Assembly (NCBI GenBank): GCA_902774185.1
Contig: CACYHE010000021.1
Span: forward strand, 1 to 42,960
Length of the DNA stretch: 42,960 bases
Direction of reading: 5' to 3'
Source: an uncultured Bacteroidales bacterium
Lineage (GTDB): Bacteria; Bacteroidota; Bacteroidia; Bacteroidales; Paludibacteraceae
Shown here: positions 23,673-32,911 of the stretch, in pieces
Layout of the letters: each line of letters opens with the position of its first letter
How positions within the stretch are numbered: position 1 is the first letter of the stretch
The notes under the pieces: generated by a model
Database searches by the model: none
Seen by the model: the letters and a program-made list of their open reading frames with translations, nothing else
Told to the model about the DNA's origin: nothing
Translations under genes and position numbers: made by a program

Positions 23673-23704
23673 CAAAATTACAAAAAAAAAATGGAATACG
23701 CAAA
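23673..23704 (-). promoter_or_regulatory. prmC-recX promoter, overlapping the ribD start
   Basis: TTTGC (23704-23700), 19 bp, TAATTTTG (23680-23673) on the minus strand. The -33 element lies inside the first ribD codons (ribD ATG at 23691). Confidence 0.7.
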
Positions 23705-24815
23705 TTATATCGCACATTGTATCGAAATTGCTCGTAGAGGGGAGTATTTTGTGGCGCCGAACCCGATGGTGGGAGCGGTGTTAGTGCGTAATTCAGACGG
23801 AGAGATATTGGCGGAAGGATGGCATGAGAAATACGGCGAAGGGCATGCGGAAGTGAATTGTTTTAAGAGCCTACCCCCAACCCCTCCCTGCAAGGAGGGG
23901 AGTTATAAAGACTGCACGCTGTATGTGAGTTTGGAGCCGTGCAGTCATTACGGGAAGACACCGCCTTGTGCGAAGTTGATCATCGAGAAAGGCGTAGGAC
24001 GCGTAGTAGTCGGTATGTTAGACCCGAATCCGTTGGTAGCGGGTAAAGGTGTGCAGATGCTGCGAGAGGCAGGGATAGAAGTGGTGGTAGGTGTGCTGGA
24101 AAAGGAATGTCGGGAGTTGAACAAGCGGTTCCTATGTTTGCATGAGAAGAAAAGGCCGTATGTGATTCTCAAATGGGCACAGACTGCTGACGGTTTCGTA
24201 GATCGAATCCGTCAGATTGAAGATTTAAGATTGAAGATTGAAGATTTGCATCTTAATGGGGCACTGGCGATATCGACACCAGAGACGAAGAAATTAGTGC
24301 ATAAGATGCGGGCGGAGAATATGGCGATCATGGTTGGTACCAACACGGTACTGTTGGACAACCCCCGTTTGCTCAATACGCATTGGGAAGGAAGAAATCC
24401 CATCCGGGTGACGATAGACCGACACGGGAAGATACCAGCTGACGCGAGAATATGGGAGCCTACCCCCGACAATGTTCTACGAGCGTCCACTGGACGTTCG
24501 ATCGAGCAGAGCTCTTCACCCGTAAAAGGAGGGGCTTCAGACTACCCAGGGATAGATCCTGTAATCGTGTATAGAGAGCGTACCGATTGGCCGTTTGTCT
24601 TAGACGATCTGGCGAAGCGGAATATCCATTCGATTTTAGTGGAAGGCGGTCCTACTCTGTTGGTGCATATCTTGGAAACAGGTATCTGGGACGAGATGCA
24701 TATCGAAGTAGCCCCCGAAATCGTCATCGGCGAAGGTGTAGCCGCTCCGAAGATTGACCTTCCGGACTTGTTCGAAACGGTGGACGGACACCGTCTTTAC
24801 ACGATTTTCCGTTGA
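23691..24815 (+). CDS. ribD: Bifunctional riboflavin biosynthesis protein RibD
   Basis: Deaminase plus reductase acting on the pyrimidine intermediate of riboflavin synthesis. Residues 1-~145 are the zinc deaminase: APNPMVGAVLV, GHAEVN (51-56) and PCSHYGKTPPC (83-93). Residues ~150-374 are the RibD-C reductase (ILKWAQTADGFVDRI, KMRAENMAIMVGTNTVLLDNP, ILVEGGPTLLVHIL). At 374 aa it is near normal. Three segments look like repeat-derived insertions: LPPTPPCKEGS between HAEVN and the Cys motif (CCCCTCC/GGAGGGG hairpin in DNA); RQIEDLRLKIEDLHLNG; and a longer PDNVLRASTGRSIEQSSSPV segment. The -33 element of prmC overlaps the start. Confidence 0.93.
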   Translation: MEYANYIAHCIEIARRGEYFVAPNPMVGAVLVRNSDGEILAEGWHEKYGEGHAEVNCFKSLPPTPPCKEGSYKDCTLYVSLEPCSHYGKTPPCAKLIIEKGVGRVVVGMLDPNPLVAGKGVQMLREAGIEVVVGVLEKECRELNKRFLCLHEKKRPYVILKWAQTADGFVDRIRQIEDLRLKIEDLHLNGALAISTPETKKLVHKMRAENMAIMVGTNTVLLDNPRLLNTHWEGRNPIRVTIDRHGKIPADARIWEPTPDNVLRASTGRSIEQSSSPVKGGASDYPGIDPVIVYRERTDWPFVLDDLAKRNIHSILVEGGPTLLVHILETGIWDEMHIEVAPEIVIGEGVAAPKIDLPDLFETVDGHRLYTIFR

Positions 24816-24842
24816 TTTTTCCCGAAAACAGTGTAATTATTG

Positions 24843-24864
24843 GCAAAAAAGTAGAATTTTTTGC
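24843..24864 (+). terminator. Hairpin between ribD and potA
   Basis: GCAAAAAA pairs with TTTTTTGC (8 bp) around GTAGAA, 28 bp after the ribD stop. It is AT-rich and so weaker than a standard GC-stem terminator, but well placed and immediately before the potA promoter. Confidence 0.45.
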
Positions 24865-24871
24865 TAATTTC

Positions 24872-24902
24872 TTGTGTATTCCAAATATTTGTTGTACCTT
24901 TG
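24872..24902 (+). promoter_or_regulatory. potABCD promoter
   Basis: TTGT (24872-24875), 19 bp, TACCTTTG (24895-24902). The leader to the potA ATG is about 110 nt. Confidence 0.65.
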
Positions 24903-24920
24903 TGCCGTATTTTGCGCGAA

Positions 24921-24947
24921 TATGCGCATGTGCGCTGTGTGCGCATA
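24921..24947 (+). promoter_or_regulatory. 5' UTR hairpin of the pot operon
   Basis: TATGCGCA pairs with TGCGCATA (8 bp) around an 11-nt loop that itself contains TGCGC. It lies ~15 nt after the predicted transcript start. It may be an attenuator or stability element; no known riboswitch is recognised. Confidence 0.35.
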
Positions 24948-25019
24948 ATAAATATTGTATAATTAAACGTATTGTTTTATGATTTTCTGGGAGTACAGAA
25001 ACCCGATTTAGTTGAAGAA

Positions 25020-26489
25020 ATGGCAAAGTCCGAGTTTATCATTGAAGTGAACCACGTTTCGAAGCAATTCGAAGATGGTAAGTATGCATTGAATGACGTA
25101 AGCCTGCAGGTGAAAAAAGGCGAGTTCGTCACCATCCTGGGTCCGTCCGGTTGCGGTAAAACGACCTTACTGCGTTGCATCGCCGGTTTTCAGGTAGCCA
25201 GCGCAGGAGAGATCTTGCTCAAAGGCGAAGATGTCACCAAGACCCCGCCGTACAAGCGTCCGGTGAACACGGTGTTTCAGAAATATGCGCTGTTCCCGCA
25301 TCTGAATGTATTCAATAATGTAGCCTTTGGTTTGAAACTAAAGAAAATGGATTCCGCCGTCATCAAGAAGAAAGTGCGTCAAGCGCTTAAGATGGCGAAC
25401 CTGACGGGATACGAAGAGCGTAAGGTAGATACCCTGAGTGGTGGTCAGCAGCAACGTGTAGCCATTGCGCGTGCTATCGTGAACCAACCGGAGGTTCTGC
25501 TGTTGGACGAACCGCTGAGCGCATTGGATCTGAAGATGCGCCATGACATGCAGATTGAGTTGAAAGAGCTTCATGAGAAACTCGGAATCACCTTCATCTA
25601 TGTCACCCATGATCAGGAGGAGGCTTTGACGCTCTCCGACCGGGTGGTGGTGATGAACGAAGGAAAGATTCAACAGATCGGTAGTCCTACCGATATCTAT
25701 AACGAGCCGCAGAACTGCTTTGTTGCCGATTTCATCGGAGAAAGTAACATCTTAAGCGGTAACATGATTCGCGACAAAAGGGTTGAGTTCTGCGGACTGG
25801 AGTTCGATTGTATCGACACCGGTTTCGGAGAGGATAATCCGGTTGATGTGGTCATTCGTCCCGAAGATATCTATGTATGGGATAAGAATGATGAATTAAG
25901 AATTAAGAATTATGAATTAGAAGACGACCCTGAAGACCGTGTGCCGAAAGGGAAGTTCACCAAGTGGTACGGCGAGGTGCAGAGTTGTATCTTCAAAGGC
26001 GTACACTACGAGATGCGTGTGCTGACCCCCAATGACTATGAGTTCCTTATCCAGGATTACCATGAGTACCTGCCCGGTACGGAGATCGGTATGCTCGTCA
26101 AACCCGAAGATATCCAGATCATGAAGAAAGAGCATTATATCTGGAATTATTTCGAAGGCGAAGTGCTCAAGAACGGTAAGGTGCGTTTCCTCGATGCCGA
26201 ATGGGAAGTGGAAGAGAAAGCGCTGGAAGGATTTGAACCCGGCGAAAAAGTACAAGTTCGTGTTCAATTCCGCCATATTGACTTGCAGGACTACGAGGAA
26301 GAAGGTACATTGAGCGGAGAGGTTCATTTCATCCTGTTCAAAGGTAACCACTACCACCTGACCATCCGTACGGATGAGGGGCATGACCTATATGTCAATA
26401 CGAACGATGTATGGGATGACGGTGATAGAGTCGGTATTGTGATCAAGCCGAGGAATATCAAGATTGATAAGTGGAAAGTTGAAAGTTGA
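25020..26489 (+). CDS. potA: Spermidine/putrescine ABC transporter ATP-binding protein
   Basis: ATPase of the polyamine importer, at the cytoplasmic face. Seen: Walker [13 protein letters not shown]-loop [16 protein letters not shown], signature [14 protein letters not shown], Walker [13 protein letters not shown], and switch His [10 protein letters not shown]. At 489 aa it is longer than the usual ~370. After the first TOBE-like domain there are further TOBE-like strands ([14 protein letters not shown] and [14 protein letters not shown] repeat the [10 protein letters not shown] pattern). [13 protein letters not shown] (25891-25920) is coded by an AATTAAG word repeat. I chose the ATG at 25020; an upstream TTG (24972) only reads the leader. 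The GTTGAAA word repeat at its end gives the KWKVES terminus. Confidence 0.95.
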   Translation: MAKSEFIIEVNHVSKQFEDGKYALNDVSLQVKKGEFVTILGPSGCGKTTLLRCIAGFQVASAGEILLKGEDVTKTPPYKRPVNTVFQKYALFPHLNVFNNVAFGLKLKKMDSAVIKKKVRQALKMANLTGYEERKVDTLSGGQQQRVAIARAIVNQPEVLLLDEPLSALDLKMRHDMQIELKELHEKLGITFIYVTHDQEEALTLSDRVVVMNEGKIQQIGSPTDIYNEPQNCFVADFIGESNILSGNMIRDKRVEFCGLEFDCIDTGFGEDNPVDVVIRPEDIYVWDKNDELRIKNYELEDDPEDRVPKGKFTKWYGEVQSCIFKGVHYEMRVLTPNDYEFLIQDYHEYLPGTEIGMLVKPEDIQIMKKEHYIWNYFEGEVLKNGKVRFLDAEWEVEEKALEGFEPGEKVQVRVQFRHIDLQDYEEEGTLSGEVHFILFKGNHYHLTIRTDEGHDLYVNTNDVWDDGDRVGIVIKPRNIKIDKWKVES

Positions 26490-26496
26490 AAGTTGA

Positions 26497-27297
26497 ATGA
26501 ATAAGCTTATTCATATATTTTCTTCGCGGAGGACGTGGGCATGGCCTTACGTACTATTTTTGGCGCTGTTTGTGGTTCTGCCCTTGATACTGGTAGGTAT
26601 CTACGCTTTCACCGATATCGAAGGTAATTTCACGATGCGTAACTTTGCGAAGTTCTTCAGTCACAGCGAAGCGATTCAGACCTTCCTATACTCCCTGATG
26701 ATAGCTGTTTTCAATACGGTTATCTGTCTGCTGATCGGTTATCCGGCGGCTTATATCATGGCGCAGGAAGATTTTCGGACCCCCAAAGTGATGGCGATGC
26801 TGTTCATTCTGCCGATGTGGATCAATTTCCTGCTGCGTACGGTAGCAACGGTAGAGTTGTTCAATATGTGCGGTTTGCCGTTAGGTGAAGGCGCCTTGCT
26901 GTTCGGTTTGTGTTACGACTACCTGCCGTTCATGATCTACCCGATCTATAACACGCTGCAGAAGATGGATAACAGTCTGGTGGAAGCGGCGCAGGACTTG
27001 GGTGCCAGCCGTTGGCAGAGTTTCTGGAAAGTGATCGTGCCGCTCAGTATGCCGGGTGTGTATAGCGGTATCGTGATGGTGTTCATGCCGACGGTATCGA
27101 CCTTCGCTATAGCGGAGTTGCTCACGCATAATAACATCAAGTTATTCGGTAGTCTGATTCAGGACTATATCACTACCACGGATTTGTTAAACTACGGTGC
27201 AGTACTGTCGTTGGTACTGCTGATCATCATCGGTCTGACGTCTTTCTTCGGCGACCATGACAGTAACGGAGACGAGAAAGGAGGGGGATTGGTATGA
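26497..27297 (+). CDS. potB: Spermidine/putrescine ABC transporter permease PotB
   Basis: Inner-membrane permease of the polyamine importer, 266 aa, about six hydrophobic helices. The binding-protein-dependent permease (EAA) loop is present as EAAQDLGASRWQSFWKVIVPLSMPG and engages the PotA ATPase. It begins 7 bp after potA and its TGA overlaps the potC ATG as ATGA (27294-27297), so B and C are translationally coupled. Confidence 0.95.
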   Translation: MNKLIHIFSSRRTWAWPYVLFLALFVVLPLILVGIYAFTDIEGNFTMRNFAKFFSHSEAIQTFLYSLMIAVFNTVICLLIGYPAAYIMAQEDFRTPKVMAMLFILPMWINFLLRTVATVELFNMCGLPLGEGALLFGLCYDYLPFMIYPIYNTLQKMDNSLVEAAQDLGASRWQSFWKVIVPLSMPGVYSGIVMVFMPTVSTFAIAELLTHNNIKLFGSLIQDYITTTDLLNYGAVLSLVLLIIIGLTSFFGDHDSNGDEKGGGLV

Positions 27298-28673
27298 GAA
27301 AGAAGGTTAAAGGTGAAAGGTTAAAGGTGAAAGGATTGCTCATTCTCTGCTTCCTTTCAATTCTCAATTTTCAATTTTCAATTTGCCAAGCGCAATCGAA
27401 GTTGACGTACGAAGTAAAAATCGGTACAACGGCGGAGAATACGGTGTTGGCAACTTTCCCGGAGAGTTACGAGGGGGAGAAAGTGACTATTAATGTACGA
27501 TGTACGATGTACGATGTACAAAGGACCGATTCGCTGGATTTTATCTTTGCTAATGAGGAGTTGGCGTTGGAGGATCGTTTTGTGAACGTATATAGTTACA
27601 AGGATGAGTCGGAGACGACTTGGACCGTTTGGCGCACGAAGAAAGAGTCAAAGAACAAACAGCAACGTGTGATGGCGAAGAACGGTCGTAACACGTTCGA
27701 GCGATACCTGCATGATACGCTGGAGAGTCCGCTGCAGAGAGGCTGGATCTGGTGGGTGTTTGCCGGTTTGGCATTGGCGTTGACCTTGGCATTGATATGC
27801 AGACAAGTCCTCCAACGGCGCAAAGAGAAACTGCTGAGCCCCGTTGAGCAGGAGACGCTTCGCCGTCAACGGATGGGCAACCGTCGTCATTACGGTTCGC
27901 AACTCTATCTATGGATCTTGTTATTGATTCTATACGCACCGATCGCCTTGATTGCGGTCTATTCGTTCACGGACAGCAAGGTGTTGGGTAACTGGACGAA
28001 TTTCTCGTTCGATCTGTATGCCAACCTCTTCACCGGAAAGGCCGACGCAGGTTTGAACAGTGCTATCTGGTACACGGTGATCATCGCTTTGATAGCCGCC
28101 GTTTGTTCGACCATCTTGGGTACCTTAGCTGCTATCGGTATCTATAACATGCGGGCAAGACATCGGAAGGCGATCAGTTTCCTGAACTCCGTGCCGATGA
28201 TCAACCCCGATATCATCACGGGTATCTCGCTTTTCCTGTTGTTCGTTGCCTTGCATATCAGTCAAGGTCTGGCGACCGTCTGTATCGCCCATGTGGTGTT
28301 CTGTACGCCGTACGTGGTACTGAGCGTGTTACCCCGACTGAGTCGCATGAACCCCAATACGTACGAAGCCGCCTTGGACTTGGGTGCCACGCCTGCGCAG
28401 GCCCTGCGAATGGTGATGTTGCCGGAGTTATGGCCGGGCATGCTGAGCGGTTTCATCTTGGCGCTCACGCTGAGTGTGGACGATTTCGGTGTGACGTTCT
28501 TCACCAAAGGAAGCGGCGGTTTGGAGACCCTGAGTACCTTCATCTACTCGGATGCCCGTAAGGGTGGTCTGACCCCTGAGTTACGTCCGCTCTTCACCAT
28601 CATCTTACTGGTGATGCTGACAGCTTTGATCATAATTAACATTCGTAATAATAAAAAACAAACAGAAAAATGA
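27294..28673 (+). CDS. potC: PotC permease fused to an N-terminal exported domain
   Basis: Residues ~200-459 are a normal PotC permease: LLILYAPIALIAVYSFTDSKVLGNW, then EAALDLGATPAQALRMVMLPELWPG as the EAA loop. Unusually, about 195 residues precede it: a signal-like start (1-34), a beta-rich soluble section (LTYEVKIGTTAENTVLATFPESYEGEKVTI), and a transmembrane helix (~153-175). The frame is continuous, so this is a fusion unless an internal ATG at 27873 is used. The n-region (KVKGERLKVKG) and h-region (SILNFQFSI) of the signal are coded by two word-repeat families. TGTACGATGTACGATG words lie at 27493-27520. ATGA overlaps join it to potB and potD. Confidence 0.88.
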   Translation: MRKKVKGERLKVKGLLILCFLSILNFQFSICQAQSKLTYEVKIGTTAENTVLATFPESYEGEKVTINVRCTMYDVQRTDSLDFIFANEELALEDRFVNVYSYKDESETTWTVWRTKKESKNKQQRVMAKNGRNTFERYLHDTLESPLQRGWIWWVFAGLALALTLALICRQVLQRRKEKLLSPVEQETLRRQRMGNRRHYGSQLYLWILLLILYAPIALIAVYSFTDSKVLGNWTNFSFDLYANLFTGKADAGLNSAIWYTVIIALIAAVCSTILGTLAAIGIYNMRARHRKAISFLNSVPMINPDIITGISLFLLFVALHISQGLATVCIAHVVFCTPYVVLSVLPRLSRMNPNTYEAALDLGATPAQALRMVMLPELWPGMLSGFILALTLSVDDFGVTFFTKGSGGLETLSTFIYSDARKGGLTPELRPLFTIILLVMLTALIIINIRNNKKQTEK

Positions 28674-29914
28674 GAAAGATCTTTTTTGCTATCATGGCTA
28701 TCGCAGCCATCGTGTTCACTTCTTGTGGCGGTGCTGACCGCGCACATCAATTGAAAGTGCTCAACTGGGCAGACTACATGGATGAAGGAGTGAAGGAAGG
28801 TTTTGAACAATGGTACTTCGAGCAAACGGGCGAGAAAGTGCAAGTGGTATATGAGACATTCGACATCAACGAGACCGCACTTACCAAGATTGAAGTGGGA
28901 CGTGAGGACTACGACGTGTTCTGTCCGTCCGAGTATATCATCGAGCGTATGCTGAAGAAAGGTCTTATTCTGCCGATTCAGAAAGACTTGATCCCCGATT
29001 CGATCTACTATTTCGACAACATCTCGCCGTTCGTTACCGCTAAGTTCCAACAGATGGCCCCGACGCCTGACGTACAGGTGAGCGATTACACGGTAGGTTA
29101 CATGTGGGGTACCACCGGTTTTATCTACAATCCGCAGCATGTGAATGCAGAGGACTTACAGAGTTGGTCGGCGATTTTGGATCCTAAGTTCGAGAACCGC
29201 ATCCTGATGAAAGATGCTTTCCGTGATGTCTATTCGGTATTGGTGCTTTACGCATACGCCGATCAGATCGAGCAAGGTCTGGAGAACCGTGACGAGTTGG
29301 TTCGTAACATCACCCCGGAGCGTGTAGCAGCCGTCAAAGAGATCTTGCTGCAAGCCAAGAAGCAGATCTGCGGATGGGAAGTGGACTTCGGTAAGGAAGA
29401 GATGACCAAAGGTAAGGCATGGTTGAACCTCAGTTGGTCCGGTGACGCACAGTTCGCTATCGACGAGGCGGCAGAGATGAACGTCGTACTTGATTATATC
29501 GTTCCGCAAGAGGGTTCGAACGTATGGTTCGACGGTTGGGTAATCCCGAAATATGCCAAGAACGTGAAGGCTGCAACCTATTTCATCGACTATCTGTGCC
29601 GTGCGGATAACGCGTTGGCGAACATGGATGAGATCGGTTATGTATCCTGTGTAGGCGGTGAGAATGCAGCTGAAGAGATGCTGGCAGGTCAGAACAACGC
29701 CGAAGAGTGGCCGGAGACGGTTGATGCTTCTTATTTCTTCGGAGAAGACCCGATTGAGGTAGATGGCCAATGGTTGGATCCGCATGCGCTGCACCTCAAC
29801 CCTGTTTATTACGCAGACAAGAGCACGATCGACCGCTGCGCACTGATGCACGATGCCGGTGACGCACAAGAGATGTTGCTGGAGATGTGGAATGAGATTA
29901 AGTTGGCAAGATAA
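28670..29914 (+). CDS. potD: Spermidine/putrescine-binding lipoprotein
   Basis: Substrate-binding component of the polyamine importer. It has a signal with lipobox IVFTSCGG (Cys about residue 19), then LKVLNWADYMDEGVKEGFEQWYFEQTGEKVQVVYETFD, typical of the PotD/PotF family. YTVGYMWGTTGFIYN and VWFDGWVIPKYAKN are conserved ligand-pocket regions. At 414 aa it is longer than E. coli PotD (about 350), with extra sequence near the C-terminus. It overlaps potC by ATGA. Which polyamine it binds cannot be decided from sequence. Confidence 0.93.
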   Translation: MRKIFFAIMAIAAIVFTSCGGADRAHQLKVLNWADYMDEGVKEGFEQWYFEQTGEKVQVVYETFDINETALTKIEVGREDYDVFCPSEYIIERMLKKGLILPIQKDLIPDSIYYFDNISPFVTAKFQQMAPTPDVQVSDYTVGYMWGTTGFIYNPQHVNAEDLQSWSAILDPKFENRILMKDAFRDVYSVLVLYAYADQIEQGLENRDELVRNITPERVAAVKEILLQAKKQICGWEVDFGKEEMTKGKAWLNLSWSGDAQFAIDEAAEMNVVLDYIVPQEGSNVWFDGWVIPKYAKNVKAATYFIDYLCRADNALANMDEIGYVSCVGGENAAEEMLAGQNNAEEWPETVDASYFFGEDPIEVDGQWLDPHALHLNPVYYADKSTIDRCALMHDAGDAQEMLLEMWNEIKLAR

Positions 29915-29980
29915 CTAATTGACGATTGGACGATTTACGATTGAACGATTTATTGACAATTGAATAAATTGTACCATTTA

Positions 29981-32911
29981 ATGCGAAAAATATTATTTGT
30001 TTTATTCTGTCTTGTGACGCTTGGCGTGAGTGCTCAGACAACGGAGATGGAGACGCGTTACAACGCGCTCTCCGCTCGGTTTGAGGTAAGGGACAAATCG
30101 CTGCAACGTGATTTGAAGACCTACCTGCAGGAGTTTCCTTACACCACGTTTGCGGACGAGGTGAAGTTCATGCAGGCCGTATTGCAGATTGAGAAAGGGC
30201 AATACAAACAAGGTATCAAAGTGCTGGAGCAGATCGATTACAAAGCCCTCAGCCGCGAACACCAGACCGACTACTCGTTCTATCGGGGGTACGGTTACCT
30301 GTTGGCGCAGGACTATCGTCGTGCGACGGTCTATTTCGGTCAGTTGAGCAAGTCGGATAACCGCTACCAGATGCGTAGTAAGTATTACTATGCCTATTGC
30401 TTGTACAAAGAGCAGAAATACGAAACGGCCTTGCCGATCCTGACAGAACTGGAGAAAGAACCGGCTTTTGCCAAGACGATACCGTATTACCTGACCCAGA
30501 TCGCTTATGCGCAAGGGGACTATGAGGGTGTCACGTCGCGTGCAGAAGAATTGCTGAAGAGTCATCCCGACGCATCGAACAACAACGAGTTACATCGTAT
30601 GTTAGGCGAGATGTACTATATGCAGCAGGACTATCCGCAAGCTGTGTCGCATCTGAAACAGTACCACAAGACCACGACCGAACTCAAGGAAGAGTTGGAG
30701 CGCAATGACCTATTCATGTTAGGTACGGCAGAGTATAAGTTAGGTGCCTATTCCGAGGCGGTGCAATACCTCAAGCAGGTGAAGCAGGAGAAAGACACCA
30801 TCTCGGAAGCCACTTGTCTGGCGATGGGTAACGCCTATGTGCAGTTGGGTCAGTTGGAGCAGGCTAAGTTATCGTACCAGGCTGCTGTCAACTACGGTCT
30901 GACGCCAACGGTCAAAGAGGAAGCGGCGTATAACTACGCGTTGTGTACTTACCGTTCTTCCAGTGCCTTAGGTGAATCGGCTCGGGCTTTCCACGATTTC
31001 CTGCGCCAGTTTCCGAACTCGAAATACGAGAACAGCGTCTATCAGTTACTGAGCGATGCCTTGATGCAGAGTAAGAACTACGCATCTGCTATCGCTGTGC
31101 TGGATTCGATGCCGAACCCGTCTCCGAAGATGAAACAGACCAAGCAGTATCTTCGTTACCAGTTAGGAGCGGACCTTTTCCTGCAAGGAAAGATGCAACC
31201 GTCCATTGATTGGATGAGCGAGGTGATCAAGCATAAGGCGGAGAACTCGGATTATACAGCGGAGGCCTATTACCTACGTGCCGAAGCCTATTACCGCTTG
31301 CGTAACTATACGGCTTGTGAAACGGACTTGCAGGCTTTCTTCGCCTGCCCGAATGCGCGTTCATCGAAGAACTATCCCTTGGCGCGTTACCTGCAGGGGT
31401 ATTGCTGTTTCTCACAAAAAGAGTATGAGAAAGCCCGTATGGCTTTTGCCGAGTATGTTGATGTGGCTTTGGCTACAGAGCCTACGTATGCCGATGCCTT
31501 GAACCGTATCGGTGACAGTTATTTTAATGCCCGCGCTTTTGATCAGGCGATCAGTTATTACGGTCAGGTAAGTAAGTTGAATGCTACGGGAGCCGATTAT
31601 GCCTTGTTCCAACGCGGTTATGCTTTCGGTCTGCAACATAAGTACGCCAATAAGATCGAGGCGATGCAGGAACTGGTGAAACGTTATCCGAAGTCGGACT
31701 ATGCCGATGACGGATTGTACGAGATAGCCCGTGCCCAGTTACAACAGAAAGACGAACGGGGAGCGATTACGACCTATGAGCAGTTACTGGCATCTTATCC
31801 GCATTCGACCTTGGGCCGTAAGGCTTCATTGGAACGCGCCATGCTTTATCGTAACCTACATCAGAACGATCAGGCTATCACCGCTTACCGTGCTACGATT
31901 GAGAAATATCCGGCTACGGAAGAAGCCTACACGGCGCTGAATGCCCTACAGGCCTTGTATGTAGAGAACGGTAATGTGAGCGAGTATGTCGAATATACAA
32001 AGGGTCTGAGTAAGATGCATATGAATGTATCGACGCAAGAAGACTCCTTGCTGTACGCATCGGCTGAGATGCAATATATGCAGGCAGCATATCAGAAAGC
32101 AACCGTCTCGTTGACGAACTATATCACGCAGTACTGCGACGGAGGACGTTACTGCACCTCTGCCCGTTATTACTTGGCGGACGCTTATTACCGTTTGGGT
32201 AAGAAAAGCGAGGCTTTGGCGCAATACACCGTGCTGGCGGAACAGAATGCCAACCCGTATCAGGAGGAAGCGGCTATCCGCGTAGCGGAAATCTGTTTCG
32301 ATCAAGGCGATTATGCTTGTGCGTTAGACGGTTTCTACCGCATGCTGAGTCTGGCTTCGAGTAGGGAGAACACGACCGTTGCCCGTCTGGGAATTCTGCG
32401 ATGCAGCCAAGCCCTGGAGCGTCATCAGACCACGATCAACATCGCTGAGCAGATTCTTGGAGACCAACCGGTAAGCGATGAGACCCGTAATGAGGCGATC
32501 TACGGTCGGGCGAAAGCATACGTGGCGATGCAACAATGGGATAAGGCGCAAGCTGACTTGAAGGAACTGAGTACCGAAGTGCGTACGGCACAAGGCGCTG
32601 AGTCCAAGTACCTGTTGGCACAGAGTTATTTCGAAGCCAAGAACCTGGATGCATCCGAAGCCGAGGTGATGAGCTTCACCAAGATGGATACGCAGCAACA
32701 GTACTGGTTGGCTCGTGCGCTGATCCTGCTGAGCGATATCAACCGTGAACGCAAGGAGTATTTCCAGGCACGGCAGTACCTGCTGGTGTTGCAGCAGAAC
32801 TACGGCATCAGCGGAGATGATATACCGGTGCTGGTACAGGCACGCATCGCACAACTGGACGAATTGGAGAAACCGGTAGAAAAGGAGGAGAGTTATGAAG
32901 AGAACGATTAA
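29981..32911 (+). CDS. Exported TPR-repeat protein, 976 aa
   Basis: Signal peptide MRKILFVLFCLVTLGVSAQ, then tetratricopeptide repeats throughout. Examples: YFGQLSKSDNRYQMRSKYYYAYCLYKEQKYETALPILTEL, LHRMLGEMYYMQQDYPQAVSHLKQY, and YADALNRIGDSYFNARAFDQAISYYGQVSKL. This is a YbgF/BamD-like scaffold of the Bacteroidota periplasm. I chose ATG 29981; an upstream TTG (29960) only reads a word-repeat spacer. It overlaps the outer-membrane barrel gene by 17 bp, so the two proteins probably act together in envelope assembly. No enzymatic motif is present. Confidence 0.88.
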   Translation: MRKILFVLFCLVTLGVSAQTTEMETRYNALSARFEVRDKSLQRDLKTYLQEFPYTTFADEVKFMQAVLQIEKGQYKQGIKVLEQIDYKALSREHQTDYSFYRGYGYLLAQDYRRATVYFGQLSKSDNRYQMRSKYYYAYCLYKEQKYETALPILTELEKEPAFAKTIPYYLTQIAYAQGDYEGVTSRAEELLKSHPDASNNNELHRMLGEMYYMQQDYPQAVSHLKQYHKTTTELKEELERNDLFMLGTAEYKLGAYSEAVQYLKQVKQEKDTISEATCLAMGNAYVQLGQLEQAKLSYQAAVNYGLTPTVKEEAAYNYALCTYRSSSALGESARAFHDFLRQFPNSKYENSVYQLLSDALMQSKNYASAIAVLDSMPNPSPKMKQTKQYLRYQLGADLFLQGKMQPSIDWMSEVIKHKAENSDYTAEAYYLRAEAYYRLRNYTACETDLQAFFACPNARSSKNYPLARYLQGYCCFSQKEYEKARMAFAEYVDVALATEPTYADALNRIGDSYFNARAFDQAISYYGQVSKLNATGADYALFQRGYAFGLQHKYANKIEAMQELVKRYPKSDYADDGLYEIARAQLQQKDERGAITTYEQLLASYPHSTLGRKASLERAMLYRNLHQNDQAITAYRATIEKYPATEEAYTALNALQALYVENGNVSEYVEYTKGLSKMHMNVSTQEDSLLYASAEMQYMQAAYQKATVSLTNYITQYCDGGRYCTSARYYLADAYYRLGKKSEALAQYTVLAEQNANPYQEEAAIRVAEICFDQGDYACALDGFYRMLSLASSRENTTVARLGILRCSQALERHQTTINIAEQILGDQPVSDETRNEAIYGRAKAYVAMQQWDKAQADLKELSTEVRTAQGAESKYLLAQSYFEAKNLDASEAEVMSFTKMDTQQQYWLARALILLSDINRERKEYFQARQYLLVLQQNYGISGDDIPVLVQARIAQLDELEKPVEKEESYEEND

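Noticed and set aside
23655-23717. Longer N-terminus of PrmC
   Set aside because: The added residues translate the promoter region and overlap the ribD start.
24972-25019. TTG start for potA
   Set aside because: The 16 extra residues are leader sequence. ATG at 25020 begins a normal PotA N-terminus.
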